Shown one piece after another: positions 7,855 through 18,187 of a stretch of DNA of 64,000 nucleotides; the first letter of the stretch is position 1; each line of letters starts with the position of its first letter. A model generated the notes under the pieces. That model ran no database searches and had not been told where the DNA came from. It saw only the letters and a program-made list of their open reading frames with translations. A program made the position numbers and the translations under genes. This DNA is from DASQHY01 sp035602605 (GTDB lineage: Bacteria; Acidobacteriota; Terriglobia; Acidiferrales; UBA7541), in NCBI GenBank assembly GCA_035602605.1, contig DATNLZ010000097.1, positions 1 to 64,000 on the forward strand, given 5' to 3'.

Positions 7855-8667
7855 ATGGCAACACCTTACAAGATTCACATCGCGATGTATGAAGGGCCGC
7901 TCGATCTGTTGCTGGACCTTATCCGAAAGCAGGAAATCGATATTCACGACATCCCCATATCTAAAATCACTGCGCAGTATTTGGATTACTTGCATCACCT
8001 GGAATCGCTGGACATCGACATTTCAGCTGACTTTATTTACATGGCCGCGACACTGATCCACGTCAAATCCAAGATGTTGCTTCCAGCTGACCCGCTGGCG
8101 GGCCCCGCACAGCAGGAGGATCCGCGCGCGGAGTTGGTGCATCGCTTGGTGGAGCACGAGAAGTTTAAAAATGCGGCGCAATTGCTTTACCAGAAGCAGC
8201 AGATCGAAGAGAACGTTTGGTCGAAGCCGGACCGTTCGCTTTACGAAGGGGAAAACACGGAGGGGGAGCTGATCGTTTCGCTGGTCGACCTGGTGAAGGT
8301 GTTCCAGGAAGTTCTGGAGCGCCGCAAAGAAGTAGCCAAGATTGATCTGCAGCACGACCAGTTCACCGTGGCGCAAATGATGGACCAGTTGCGGAAGCAA
8401 CTCATCACCAGCGACGAGGGCCTCAGGCTGGTGGAATTTTTTGAGTCGTGTCCTTCACGCAACGCGATGATCGTAGCATTTCTAGCGGTGCTGGAAATGG
8501 TGCGGATGCAGGCGGTGTTGCTGGTGCAGGATCAACTATTTGGGGAAATTATGCTTAGAAAACATAAGATGTTTGATGCCGTCTTCGCCAGTAACTCGCC
8601 TGGCAACTCGGGCGAGGAATTGCCCGGCGGCGAGGCGATGAACAAGATTGACGAGCAATACCAATGA
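7855..8667 (+). CDS. scpA: Segregation and condensation protein A
   Basis: The kleisin subunit of the bacterial SMC condensin, bridging SMC heads and binding ScpB. The N-terminal region YKIHIAMYEGPLDLLLDLI with DIHDIPISKITAQYLDYL and FIYMAATLIHVKSKMLLP is the typical ScpA helix bundle. The C-terminal winged helix lies around EGLRLVEFFESC to LFGEIMLRK. I prefer ATG 7855 (270 aa) to GTG 7849 because AAGGGGG (7841-7847) is better spaced from it. The stop overlaps the scpB start by four bases (ATGA), so the two are translationally coupled, matching their joint role. No smc gene is nearby. Confidence 0.95.
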   Translation: MATPYKIHIAMYEGPLDLLLDLIRKQEIDIHDIPISKITAQYLDYLHHLESLDIDISADFIYMAATLIHVKSKMLLPADPLAGPAQQEDPRAELVHRLVEHEKFKNAAQLLYQKQQIEENVWSKPDRSLYEGENTEGELIVSLVDLVKVFQEVLERRKEVAKIDLQHDQFTVAQMMDQLRKQLITSDEGLRLVEFFESCPSRNAMIVAFLAVLEMVRMQAVLLVQDQLFGEIMLRKHKMFDAVFASNSPGNSGEELPGGEAMNKIDEQYQ

Positions 8668-9404
8668 CCATGGCACCGCAGGAATTAAGGGCGGCCCTCG
8701 AAGCAACGATTTACGCCGCAGACGAACCGGCGACGCTTGAACAGCTTGCGGGGGCGCTCGGCGAAGAAAAGATGATTGTCCGCGCGGCGCTCGATGAGCT
8801 TGTGGCCAGCTACGCGGCGGAAGAGCGCGGCGTAGAAATTCGCGCCGTTGCGGGCGGCTATAAGATGTACACCAAGCCGCAGCATCATGAAGTCGTGCGG
8901 AGATTCATCAAGAGCCTAAGACCGCCCGTCCGGTTGACCATGCCGGCGCTCGAGACGCTTGCGGTGATCGCGTACAAGCAGCCGGCCACGCTTCCGGAAA
9001 TTCAGGAGATTCGCGGGGTGAATTGTTCCGGAGTGGTGAAGACGCTGCTCGAAAAGCGATTGATCAGCACGGCGGGACGCAAGGATGTGATTGGCAGGCC
9101 GATCTTGTACAGAACCTCGAAGGATTTTTTGATGCGGTTTGGATTGAGCGGTATTGATGAATTACCGAGCTTGAAGGAGTTCGAGCAACTGGCGCGCGAG
9201 GCGCTGGGGACAGATGAGGGGATTGCGCCGATCGAGCCCTCGAGCCAAGTGTCGACTGAAACGGGCGGGGCGGAAACGCCTGCTGTGGAAGCCCGCGCTG
9301 CGAGTGATAGCGATAATCCTGCGAAGGGCGTGCCTTCGGAACGTTCCGACGAGCCCGAAGAAAAAGGTTCGGCCGCGGCTGCTGGGGACGGAGTAAAGGA
9401 TTAA
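8664..9404 (+). CDS. scpB: Segregation and condensation protein B
   Basis: The dimeric winged-helix partner of ScpA in the SMC condensin complex, 246 aa. The conserved core runs from LRAALEATIYAADEPATLEQ through VRLTMPALETLAVIAYKQP, IRGVNCSGVVKTLLEKRLIS and GRPILYRTSKDFLMRFGLSG to LPSLKEF. The last ~60 residues are a Glu/Ser/Ala-rich acidic tail, common and variable in this family. The gene overlaps scpA by ATGA. The following 240 bases before the pseudouridine synthase hold no gene that I can see. Confidence 0.94.
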   Translation: MTMAPQELRAALEATIYAADEPATLEQLAGALGEEKMIVRAALDELVASYAAEERGVEIRAVAGGYKMYTKPQHHEVVRRFIKSLRPPVRLTMPALETLAVIAYKQPATLPEIQEIRGVNCSGVVKTLLEKRLISTAGRKDVIGRPILYRTSKDFLMRFGLSGIDELPSLKEFEQLAREALGTDEGIAPIEPSSQVSTETGGAETPAVEARAASDSDNPAKGVPSERSDEPEEKGSAAAAGDGVKD

Positions 9405-9643
9405 TTGCAGCGCGCGATCGGGGGTATTCCATCGACTCCGCGACGCGACAGGCGATGCGCGCACGAAAAGCAAAGGCATCGCCTCGCTCCGCTGCGAATG
9501 ATTGGTGGCGGAGCGTGGAGTGTATCCGTGGTATGCACGGATGGTTCTCGGTGGGCCGGGGCGAAGTGAACCGGTAGCCTGGGTGAGAGTGCTGCAGGCG
9601 CCTTGTTCGAGATAGTCCGAATTTTGAATTGTGGACACTCACT

Positions 9644-10522
9644 ATGCTGGAACGATTGCAGAAGATTATTGCCCGGGCCGGAATCGCCTCGCGGCGGCAC
9701 GCTGAGCAGCTCATTGTCAGCGGGCAGGTGCGGGTGAATGACCGCGTAGTCAGCGAGTTGGGAAGCAAAGCTGATCTGGCGCAGGATCGGGTTGAAGTGG
9801 CGGGGCAGCGCGTTGCGGCCGTCGAGGAAAAGGTTTATTTGCTGCTGCACAAACCTGCTGGCGTTGTTTCCACAATGGCCGATCCCGAAGGACGCAAGAC
9901 GCTGCGCAACTTTTTGCGCGGGCTGCCAGAGCGTGTTTATCCGGTTGGCCGGCTGGATTATGCGGCCGCAGGCCTGGTGCTGCTGACCAACGACGGGGAG
10001 CTAGCTAACCGAATGCTGAAGGCTGCGGGAACTTTACCGCAAACGTATTGGGTTAAGGTGAAGGGACGGCTCGAGAATGAATTGATAGCGCGGATTGAGA
10101 AAGAAACCGGCGCGCGTTTGAAGCCACTCAAGCAGCCGTATGCTTCGCGGGGGCACGGCGCGAACTTCTGGTACGAGGGTGTGTGGAGCGATTCGCGCCG
10201 CGATACGCTTCGAAGATGGCTTTGGGCGGCTGGACATCGGGTGGAAAAAATCAAGCGTATGGGGCTGGCAAATCTCAACATGGAGACGCTGCAAGAAGGG
10301 CATTACCGGCGGATTGAACCGCGGGAGCTGGTGGAATTGATTCGCTCGGTCGAACGATCGGCGGAAGAGTTCAAGGCTGGCCGGCCATCACGACGAAGAA
10401 CAGGGCCTGCCGTACCAAGGAAGGGGTTGCGTGCGGGGATGCCCGATTCGTCTCGGAGACTCGGCCGAGGCAGAACGCCAGTACGCGGCACTGGAGCTGC
10501 AAAGGGAAAGAAGCGAATTTGA
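9644..10522 (+). CDS. Pseudouridine synthase, RsuA/RluB/E/F family
   Basis: A ribosomal large- or small-subunit pseudouridine synthase, most like RluB. An S4 RNA-binding domain opens the protein (MLERLQKIIARAGIASRRHA, VRVNDRVVSELG). The catalytic domain holds the aspartate in YPVGRLDYAAAGLVLLTNDG and the segment RIEKETGARLKPLK, ending with IKRMGLANLNMETLQEGHYR. In family members the Asp of GRLD attacks uridine. I chose ATG 9644 over a TTG 15 bases upstream because the S4 domain begins right there. The last ~45 residues are Arg/Lys/Gly-rich and basic, a common tail in this family. The scpA-scpB-rluB order is frequent in bacteria. Confidence 0.92.
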   Translation: MLERLQKIIARAGIASRRHAEQLIVSGQVRVNDRVVSELGSKADLAQDRVEVAGQRVAAVEEKVYLLLHKPAGVVSTMADPEGRKTLRNFLRGLPERVYPVGRLDYAAAGLVLLTNDGELANRMLKAAGTLPQTYWVKVKGRLENELIARIEKETGARLKPLKQPYASRGHGANFWYEGVWSDSRRDTLRRWLWAAGHRVEKIKRMGLANLNMETLQEGHYRRIEPRELVELIRSVERSAEEFKAGRPSRRRTGPAVPRKGLRAGMPDSSRRLGRGRTPVRGTGAAKGKKRI

Positions 10523-10642
10523 GCCAAAGAAAGACCTTCAGAAACGAAATCGTGGTGAGCGACAGGAAAACTTACTGAGCCACAGTACATTCATTTGGTG
10601 TCGCAGTTACCTGCAACCTGGCGTCGTAGAGAGTCTTTTACT

Positions 10643-11767
10643 ATGCGGAAACCAATCCATCAGCTCGTTCCGAGGTACATCCACGAACTCCCCGCCTATA
10701 TCCCGGGCAAACCAATTGAAGAAGTGGAACGCGAACTGAAGATTCAAGCCGTGAAGCTCGCCTCAAATGAGAATCCACTGGGTCCATCGCCGATGGCGGT
10801 AGAAGCTGTGAAGCGGGCCATACTCGATTCGAATCGATATCCCGATGGTGGATCATTTTTGCTTCACGAGAAACTTGCGAAGCGGTTCGGCGTTCAACCG
10901 GAAAACATTGTCATCGGATTTGGATCGAGCGAGCTGATTGATTTGGCGGCGCGAGCTCTGTTGCGGGCCGGGCTAGAGGGGATTTCGTCGGAGGGTACGT
11001 TTCCGCTGTTTCGGATTTTTATCGCAGCGACGGGCGCGCGCCTAACGGAAATTCCTCTTCGGGATTACGGGCTTGATCTCCAAGCGATTGCGGGCGCGGT
11101 CACTCCGGAAACGCGCGTGATTTATCTCGCGAATCCCAATAATCCCACGGGCACGCTGTTCACGGCTGATGCACTGGAAGTGTTTCTCAGCAAGATGCCG
11201 GACCACGTGTTGGTGGTGTTGGATGAGGCGTATTACGATTACGTCGAGCGCACCGATTATTCACGATCGATCGACCAGGTACGCGAAGCACATAATCTTC
11301 TGGTGCTGCGAACGTTTTCGAAGGTGTATGGACTTGCGGGAATAAGACTCGGATATGGAATCGCGGCTGCGGGACTGGTGACCGAACTCAACAAGCTGCG
11401 AACTCCGTTCAACACTTCGAATTTGGCGCAAGCTGCGGCGATGGCTGCGCTCGATGATCACGAACATGTTCGTAGGTCGATCGAGGCGAACCGCGCAGGG
11501 CTCAAGCAGTTGAACGAGGGACTGGCGCAACTCGATTTGCGCGCGATTCCTTCCCATGGCAACTTCGTATTGGTCGAGCTGGGCACCGATGCGCAGGCGA
11601 TAGCCGATCAGTTGCTAAGGCGAGGCGTAATTGTGAGGGCCATGCGGTGGATGGGATTCCCAAACGCGATACGGGTCAGTGTAGGAACATCGGCCGAAAA
11701 TGAGTGGTTTCTGCGGGCCGTGTCCGAACTGGGCACGAGCGTTAGTCGCTCAAGGTCGCGGCCATGA
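10643..11767 (+). CDS. hisC: Histidinol-phosphate aminotransferase
   Basis: A PLP-dependent fold-type I aminotransferase for the seventh step of histidine biosynthesis, 374 aa from ATG 10643 (MRKPIHQLVPRYIHELP). HisC hallmarks are KLASNENPLGPSP near the N-terminus, the NPNNPTG motif, LDEAYYDY, and the PLP lysine in RTFSKVYGLAGIRLGYG. AIRVSVGTSAENEWFL is the C-terminal Arg region that holds the substrate carboxylate or phosphate. No other his gene is in the window. Related aromatic-amino-acid or cobalamin (CobD) aminotransferases cannot be fully excluded, but the N-terminus fits HisC. The stop overlaps the next start (ATGA). Confidence 0.9.
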   Translation: MRKPIHQLVPRYIHELPAYIPGKPIEEVERELKIQAVKLASNENPLGPSPMAVEAVKRAILDSNRYPDGGSFLLHEKLAKRFGVQPENIVIGFGSSELIDLAARALLRAGLEGISSEGTFPLFRIFIAATGARLTEIPLRDYGLDLQAIAGAVTPETRVIYLANPNNPTGTLFTADALEVFLSKMPDHVLVVLDEAYYDYVERTDYSRSIDQVREAHNLLVLRTFSKVYGLAGIRLGYGIAAAGLVTELNKLRTPFNTSNLAQAAAMAALDDHEHVRRSIEANRAGLKQLNEGLAQLDLRAIPSHGNFVLVELGTDAQAIADQLLRRGVIVRAMRWMGFPNAIRVSVGTSAENEWFLRAVSELGTSVSRSRSRP

Positions 11768-12195
11768 GCATTCTCATTCCGGAGGGGGCACGCTTTTCTG
11801 CCGATCCGATTGGCGAAATTCTTAAGACTACACGGACCATCGCCGTCGTTGGTCTTTCTTCGAAGCGCGGGCGAGCGAGCTTTGGAGTCGCGCAGTATCT
11901 GCAGGCAGCGGGATATCGCATCATTCCGGTGAATCCACATGAAAGCGAAGTTCTGGGCCAAAAGGCATACGCCACGCTTGAAGAAGTACCTGACAAAGTT
12001 GAAATGGTTGATATTTTCCGGCGATCGGAGAACGTTGCGCCGGTGGTGGAGAGCGCAATTAGAATGGGGACCAAGACGGTATGGATGCAAGAGGGCGTGA
12101 TCGATCTCCAAGCGGCGGAGCGAGCACGTCAGGCTGGATTGAATGTCATTGTGGATCTGTGCATCGCGAAAGAACTTCACAAGCGGAACCGGTAG
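11764..12195 (+). CDS. CoA-binding domain protein (YccU-like)
   Basis: A 143-residue single-domain Rossmann protein of the CoA-binding family (COG1832). The nucleotide loop is TIAVVGLSSKRGRASFGVAQ. ASYLQ-like helices follow, then GYRIIPVNPHESEVLGQKAY, VDIFRRSENVAPVVESAI, TVWMQEGVIDLQAAERARQAG and VVDLCIAKEL. Homologues bind CoA, but no precise role is established. The fold is that of the succinyl-CoA synthetase alpha N-terminal domain without the catalytic part. The start overlaps the hisC stop by four bases, so the two are co-translated; no functional link between them is evident. The following 144 bases contain a short GC-rich stretch (about 12255-12300) resembling interspersed-repeat debris. 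Confidence 0.9.
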   Translation: MSILIPEGARFSADPIGEILKTTRTIAVVGLSSKRGRASFGVAQYLQAAGYRIIPVNPHESEVLGQKAYATLEEVPDKVEMVDIFRRSENVAPVVESAIRMGTKTVWMQEGVIDLQAAERARQAGLNVIVDLCIAKELHKRNR

Positions 12196-12339
12196 TGGGC
12201 TGAGTACTCCGAGAGGATTCCAAACCGTGCAACCGAAACAGGTAAACCGAACAGGGATTGCTCGACTGCGCGACACGACATACGCTGCGCTCGGAATGAC
12301 CCACGTTTTTCTGGCATCGCAAGCAAAGGGGAACAATTT

Positions 12340-13947
12340 ATGAAACGAATGCTCGTTCTTGTGGCCGGGCTGCTGACGATTATTGGAGTTGCGGCAGCGA
12401 CGGAAAAGACCGATTGGAACGCTTTGGGCAAACGCTGGTGGGCGCACATCCAATTCCTGGCCGACGATAAACTGGAGGGTCGCAACACCGGAAGCCCGGG
12501 GTACGAGAAAGCGGCAGCGTATGTCGCCGACCAATTTGAAAAGGCCGGGTTGCGGGAGGCGGGGACATCGGGGTATTTCCAGCCGATAGACTTCGATGTG
12601 CGGCAAATTGACGAGGCCCACTCGGGCCTGGCGCTGGTACGCGACGGCAAATCTGAACCAGTCACCCTTGGCACAGAGGCGACGATCGGGATGCGCGCTG
12701 ACCCTGCAGAAACCGTTGACGCGGCCGCGGTGTTTGTTGGGTACGGACTCAGCATTCCGGAAAAAAAGTATGACGACCTCGCAGGTTTAGATTTGCATGG
12801 GAAGATTGCTGTCTTTTTGTCTGGCGGACCAGAAGCGATACCGGGGCCGCTCAAATCGCACCACCAGGCTGCCGGCGAGCGGTGGAAGGCATTGCAAAAG
12901 GCGGGAGCGATTGGCTCCGCGACGATTCCGAATCCCAAGTCCATGGATTTACCGTGGGAGCGATCGTCGGCTGCGCGGCTGCAGCCTGCCATGGATCTGG
13001 CGGACACGGTGTTACAAGAACTGCGCGGGCAGCAAATTTCGCTGACGATAAATCCAGCACACGCAAACAAATTGTTGGCAGGAAGCGGCCACACGATAGA
13101 AGAGATTCTGGCTGCCTCCGACAACGACAAACCGCTGCCGCGATTTCCTCTGGCCGCAAAGATTCGCGCACGAATCGCGGTCAAGAGATCACGAGTTACG
13201 TCGAAGAATGTGATCGGGCTGCTGCCGGGAAATGACATCCTGCTGAGAACTCAATACGTGGTGCTGAGCGCACATCTGGACCATATTGGCGTTGGGGCTC
13301 CGATTCGCGGCGACAAAATTTACAACGGGGCGATGGACGATGCGTCAGGGATTGCCTCGCTGATCGAGATCGCGAAAGGATTTGGCGAGTCTGGGGCCAA
13401 GCCAAAACGATCGATTCTGTTTCTGGCGGTGACGGCGGAAGAGAAGGGTCTGCTGGGATCGAAATATTTTGCGGCCAATCCTACGGTGCATGGAAACGCC
13501 ATCGTCGCGGACATCAATATGGATATGTTTCTGCCGCTCTTTGCTCTGAAGTATCTCGAGGTCCAGGGCCTGGATGAATCCACGCTGGGCGACGACATAC
13601 GGATGATGGCTCAGGAGGCGGGCGTTGAGGTACAAGCGGATAAAGAGCCCAACGTAAATCGGTTCATCCGAAGCGACCAGTACAACTTTATTCGAAAGGG
13701 TGTGCCGTCCTTGGCTTTCAAGTTCGGTTACGTGCCAGGATCGCCGCAAGAGAAGCTATTCAAAAACTGGGTGCGTCTGAATTACCACGCGCCATCGGAT
13801 GATTTGAGTCAGCCGGTAGACATAGCCGCGGCGGCGCAATTCGACCGGATTGTGCAGCGGCTTGCTGAGCATGTGGCAAACTCGCCGGAAAGACCGCGAT
13901 GGAAGGATGACAGTTTTTTCAAGAGGTTTGCGCAGGAAGGCAAGTAA
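12340..13947 (+). CDS. Secreted M28-family zinc aminopeptidase
   Basis: An exported metallopeptidase of family M28, 535 aa. A Sec signal peptide spans about residues 1-21 (MKRMLVLVAGLLTIIGVAAA). A PA-like insert (about 120-240) is followed by the catalytic domain. Zinc ligands and catalytic residues in order are the His in LSAHLDHIG (about 312), the Asp in NGAMDDASG, the Glu pair in TAEEKGLLGS (about 367), the Asp in DINMDMF and the His in NYHAPSDDL (about 483). The set is complete, so it should be active on extracellular or periplasmic peptides. A good Shine-Dalgarno (AAAGGGGA) precedes the ATG. It is convergent with the beta-propeller gene, 21 bases away. Confidence 0.93.
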   Translation: MKRMLVLVAGLLTIIGVAAATEKTDWNALGKRWWAHIQFLADDKLEGRNTGSPGYEKAAAYVADQFEKAGLREAGTSGYFQPIDFDVRQIDEAHSGLALVRDGKSEPVTLGTEATIGMRADPAETVDAAAVFVGYGLSIPEKKYDDLAGLDLHGKIAVFLSGGPEAIPGPLKSHHQAAGERWKALQKAGAIGSATIPNPKSMDLPWERSSAARLQPAMDLADTVLQELRGQQISLTINPAHANKLLAGSGHTIEEILAASDNDKPLPRFPLAAKIRARIAVKRSRVTSKNVIGLLPGNDILLRTQYVVLSAHLDHIGVGAPIRGDKIYNGAMDDASGIASLIEIAKGFGESGAKPKRSILFLAVTAEEKGLLGSKYFAANPTVHGNAIVADINMDMFLPLFALKYLEVQGLDESTLGDDIRMMAQEAGVEVQADKEPNVNRFIRSDQYNFIRKGVPSLAFKFGYVPGSPQEKLFKNWVRLNYHAPSDDLSQPVDIAAAAQFDRIVQRLAEHVANSPERPRWKDDSFFKRFAQEGK

Positions 13948-13968
13948 AGCGCCGAGAGATTCACCCGA

Positions 13969-15147
13969 TTAGCTAAGCGGGAAGATTTGCAGGTTGCGTC
14001 TTCCGGTTTGAATTACTGCGAGAGATTTTCCGTTAGGGGAGATTGCGAAGTCACGAAAAGCGATGCCATGCAATGCCGGGGTGAGTGGGACTTCGCGAAC
14101 GGGAACGGTATAGGCATCGGCCAGACCTGGCTTTGGTAGAGATGCTGGCGCAGCTAGTTCCGGTACAGTAAACCAAACCAGATCTCCAGATTTATGTTCG
14201 AGGGAACGCTTGAGAACAATGCGCTCGTCGGATGTCCACTGATAAACGCCAAAGCCGACACGGACGCGTGCGACATTGCGCGGGGCCCGAAGGTCGATAA
14301 TCTCCAGCACTTCGTGATCGCGATAATAGGCTACCTTGGAGCCGGATGGAGAAATCGAGAGCCTGCCGCCGAAGGAGCCGATGATCCCGATATCTTGAAC
14401 GGTTTGCTTCAGCAAATCGATTTGGACAAGACGCGATTCCGCGTTCGCTGTAGGAGCACGCTCGACCGCGATTGCGGCGCTTTCTTTAGGTTGCCACGCA
14501 ACATCGGAAAAGGTGCGTCCGGGGAAAAGAGCGTGGCCGGCGCCAGCCATGGTCCGCGTCGCGTTGAGCGCAAAAAGCTGCTTGGGTTTTAGGGCCTCGG
14601 TCAGATAAACGACGGTTGTATTATCCGATAGCCACGCAGCTTGGATAGCATCGGGAATAATACTATCAGCGCCGAAAAGTTTAATCTCGCGGCCCGTGTC
14701 GTCCAGCGCGAGCGTGGCGACGCCCTCTTTTGTGTTCCCATCCTGATCGACGACCTGCGAGGTGAGCAACTCGGCCGCCAAGCGCGAGGAGTCGGGCGAC
14801 CAGCGCAGCGCGCTAATGAGGTAGCTAAAGGGGGCCTGAGGTTCTCCTCGAACTAACTTTTCACCGTTGAGGATTCTTTTGCGCTTGCCGTCGGTAGAGA
14901 GAATCCAGAGGTCATCACGCTCGATGTCAAAATGGCGTTGGGAGAACACATGGCGTACTGCATAAGCGATGCGGCCATTGGGCGCGTAGGCTAATGCGAC
15001 GCATTCCTCGTCCACGGTGATTATCGGGGTGTCCTGCGCGGACGCTACCGGAGTCGTGAAGACGCCATACAAGCTGGTCAAACTAGACAAACCAAGAAGT
15101 AGACAAAGGACCAGACGATTAGCGGATTCGAAGTGCGGATGGGTCAT
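13969..15147 (-). CDS. Secreted TolB-like beta-propeller protein of unknown function
   Basis: A 392-residue protein with an N-terminal signal sequence or anchor (about 10-38, RLVLCLLLGLSSLTSLYGVF). It contains repeated beta-propeller blades of the TolB/PD40 type: VALAYAPNGRIAYAV, ALRWSPDSSRLAAEL, DVAWQPKESAAIAVE, RLSISPSGSKVAYYR, DFAISPNGKSLAVIQ. Such propellers usually act as binding platforms; I see no catalytic domain and know no specific function. The start overlaps the rarA stop (ATGA), so it is translated from the trmH-like/rarA transcript, an odd partner for an exported protein. Confidence 0.8.
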   Translation of the reverse strand: MTHPHFESANRLVLCLLLGLSSLTSLYGVFTTPVASAQDTPIITVDEECVALAYAPNGRIAYAVRHVFSQRHFDIERDDLWILSTDGKRKRILNGEKLVRGEPQAPFSYLISALRWSPDSSRLAAELLTSQVVDQDGNTKEGVATLALDDTGREIKLFGADSIIPDAIQAAWLSDNTTVVYLTEALKPKQLFALNATRTMAGAGHALFPGRTFSDVAWQPKESAAIAVERAPTANAESRLVQIDLLKQTVQDIGIIGSFGGRLSISPSGSKVAYYRDHEVLEIIDLRAPRNVARVRVGFGVYQWTSDERIVLKRSLEHKSGDLVWFTVPELAAPASLPKPGLADAYTVPVREVPLTPALHGIAFRDFAISPNGKSLAVIQTGRRNLQIFPLS

Positions 15148-16504
15148 GGCTCGGAATGGTGCTTCGCGGCAACGGAGCGGATTCTGCGAATTTCTTCGAG
15201 GCGCTGACGCAATCGCTGCTCGAAACCCTGGTCGGTGGGATGGTAGTAGGTGCGACTAGCGAGCGTCGGAGGCAGGCAAGTCATGTTGGCTACTTTTTCC
15301 TCTAAGTCGTGAGCGTACTGGTAGCCTTCGCCGTAGCCTATATGTGCCATCAGGCCGGTCACGGCGTTGCGTAAATGCAAGGGGACGGGCTCGGTCACAG
15401 TGGCCTGCAAGTCTTTTTGAACATCACTGTAGGCGGTGTACAGCGCATTTGATTTTGGCGCTAGCGCCAGATAGAGAGCGCCCTGAGCCAAGGCGAGATT
15501 TCCCTCGGGCATGCCGACGAATTCGACGGCCTCCTTGGCAGCGACCGTTATAGCCAGGGCTCCGGGCTCGGCTAGACCGATGTCCTCGCTGGCCATGCGC
15601 ACGAGACGCCGAGCGATATATAGAGGATCCTCACCAGATTCAAGCATGCGCGCCAGCCAATAGAGCGCTGCATCCGGGTCGGAGTTGCGAACGGATTTGT
15701 GAAGCGCGGAAATTAAATTGTAATGCTCCTCGCCAGCTTTGTCGTAACGCAAAAGCTTGCGCTGCAAGACTTCTTCGACCAGTTGCAGGGTGACGATGCG
15801 GCGGCCGCCGGCGTCGCGACGCGCGCCGTGAACCGCGGCTTCGAGCGTGTTGTAGGCCGCGCGGGCGTCGCCATCAGCGTAGGTAGCGATGCGATCGATG
15901 ACTTCACTGGAAACTTCGATATTTTCGGTGCCGAGTCCGCGCACGGGATCCTCGACGGCACGCCGGAGGAGCGCAGACAATTGGTCGGTTGAAAGAGGTT
16001 CGAGCAGATAAACTTTGGTGCGTGAAAGAAGCGGTGCAATGACTTCGAAAGAAGGATTTTCAGTTGTGGCGCCAATCAGAACGATTGTGCCGGCTTCGAC
16101 ATGAGGAAGGAAAGCGTCCTGCTGGGCCTTGTTGAAGCGATGAACCTCGTCTACAAAAATAATGGTGCGGCGCCCGGCGCGGTGGCTGCGCTGGGCGTCG
16201 GACATCACCTGCTTGATTTCCTTGATTCCAGCGAGCACCGCGCTGAAGGGCAGAAATTCGGAGCGGGTCATTTTTGCGATGATGCGCGCGAGTGTGGTTT
16301 TGCCGCAGCCGGGAGGGCCCCACAAAATCATGGAGCTAAGCTCATCACGCTCGATTTGGGTGCGCAAAGGTTTTCCGGAACCGAGGAGTTTTTCTTGGCC
16401 GATGAATTCATCGAGTGTGCGCGGACGCATTCGTTCGGCCAAGGGTTGAGCTGCCCTGGATGTGCCGCTAGCAGAAGCTTCGGGCTCAAGGGGCTGAAAA
16501 AGAC

Positions 16505-16508
<4 letters not shown>
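15144..16508 (-). CDS. rarA: Replication-associated recombination protein A (AAA+ ATPase)
   Basis: A RarA/MgsA/WRNIP1-family clamp-loader-like AAA+ ATPase acting at stalled replication forks, 454 aa. LAERMRPRTLDEFIGQEKLL is the family N-terminus. Walker A is GPPGCGKTT, Walker B IIFVDEVHRFNKAQQDA, sensor 1 LIGATTENPSFEV. The C-terminal tetramerisation region is present (ALYWLARMLESGEDPLYIAR, ASEDIGLAEP, IGYGEGYQYAHD, and the closing YYHPTDQGFE). It lies between the methyltransferase and the propeller protein, overlapping each by four bases. Confidence 0.95.
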
Positions 16509-17395
<887 letters not shown>

Positions 17396-17548
17396 CACCA
17401 GCAGACTAGCAAACGAGCAAGCAGTGGTAAAGGGAGCCGCCTTGCGTGGGTCGCCGGTGCTGTGGTAGGTTGCGCCATAATCGTGATCCGAAATCGGGAC
17501 TCGATTGTTCTTCTCAAATGCTCGCTCGATATACAAAGGTGTTCATAC

Positions 17549-18187
17549 TTGCCGGCTGAAAGGCTCAAGATTTCAGCGGAAGCTCCGCAGCCCGAGGCGC
17601 TGCGTTACGCTGCCGAGTTTATTGCGCGCGGTGAGGTGGTGGGTATTCCCACCGATACGTTTTACGGACTGGCAGCCGACCCATTTAATCTTGCCGCAGT
17701 TGAACAAATCTATAGGATCAAGGGGCGACCGGAAACTCGCGCGCTGCCCATCTTAGTTAATTCTATCGCTCAAGCCGTGGCGCTCTCGCGGGACCTTCCC
17801 GATCATTTTTTGACCCTAGCAAAAAAGTTTTGGCCCGGCGCCCTGACCCTGCTGGTCGATGCCTCGCACCTACTGCCGTTGAAAGTCACCGGGAACACGG
17901 GTCGAGTGGCATTGCGATGGCCAAAGTCAGCGATTGCTTGCAAGTTAATCGAACAGACAGAAACGCCAATTACCGGCACAAGCGCCAATGTTTCCGGTTT
18001 CCCGTCATGCTCGAATGCGGAGCAACTAATGAAACAACTTGGCCAACGGCTTCCTCTGGTGCTTGATTCGGGTGAAACGGGTGCCGCGCTGGCCTCCACG
18101 ATTGTGGACCTGCAGGAGAGCGGATGGAAAGTTCTACGCGAAGGGACCGTAAGCGCCGCAGAGATCAAATCCGCGCTTCTCTCCTAG
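17549..18187 (+). CDS. tsaC: Threonylcarbamoyl-AMP synthase (Sua5/YrdC)
   Basis: Makes threonylcarbamoyl-AMP from threonine, bicarbonate and ATP for the t6A37 modification of ANN-decoding tRNAs. The YrdC core is complete: GEVVGIPTDTFYGLAADP, IYRIKGRPETRALPILV, KFWPGALTLLVD, GRVALRWP and TPITGTSANVSGFPSC. The frame is open from 17369, but the first 60 codons overlap the divergent methyltransferase region and are unlike the family. A TTG at 17549 preceded by AAAGGTG (17535-17541) gives 212 aa, the normal length, and is my choice. The stop overlaps the convergent stop of the peptide-binding protein in CTAG. Confidence 0.88.
   Translation: MPAERLKISAEAPQPEALRYAAEFIARGEVVGIPTDTFYGLAADPFNLAAVEQIYRIKGRPETRALPILVNSIAQAVALSRDLPDHFLTLAKKFWPGALTLLVDASHLLPLKVTGNTGRVALRWPKSAIACKLIEQTETPITGTSANVSGFPSCSNAEQLMKQLGQRLPLVLDSGETGAALASTIVDLQESGWKVLREGTVSAAEIKSALLS

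Noticed and set aside
9336..9349. Perfect palindrome TCGGAACGTTCCGA in scpB
   Set aside because: Single occurrence inside coding sequence for the variable acidic tail; no second copy seen, so likely chance.
11608..12621. Long minus-strand frame (337 codons) across the end of hisC and the CoA-binding gene
   Set aside because: It spans two clear plus-strand genes and a gap, has no family motifs, and reflects GC-rich codon bias on the opposite strand.
12177..13238. 353-codon minus-strand frame opposite the M28 peptidase
   Set aside because: Shadow of the peptidase gene; Ser/Ala/Arg-rich without domains.
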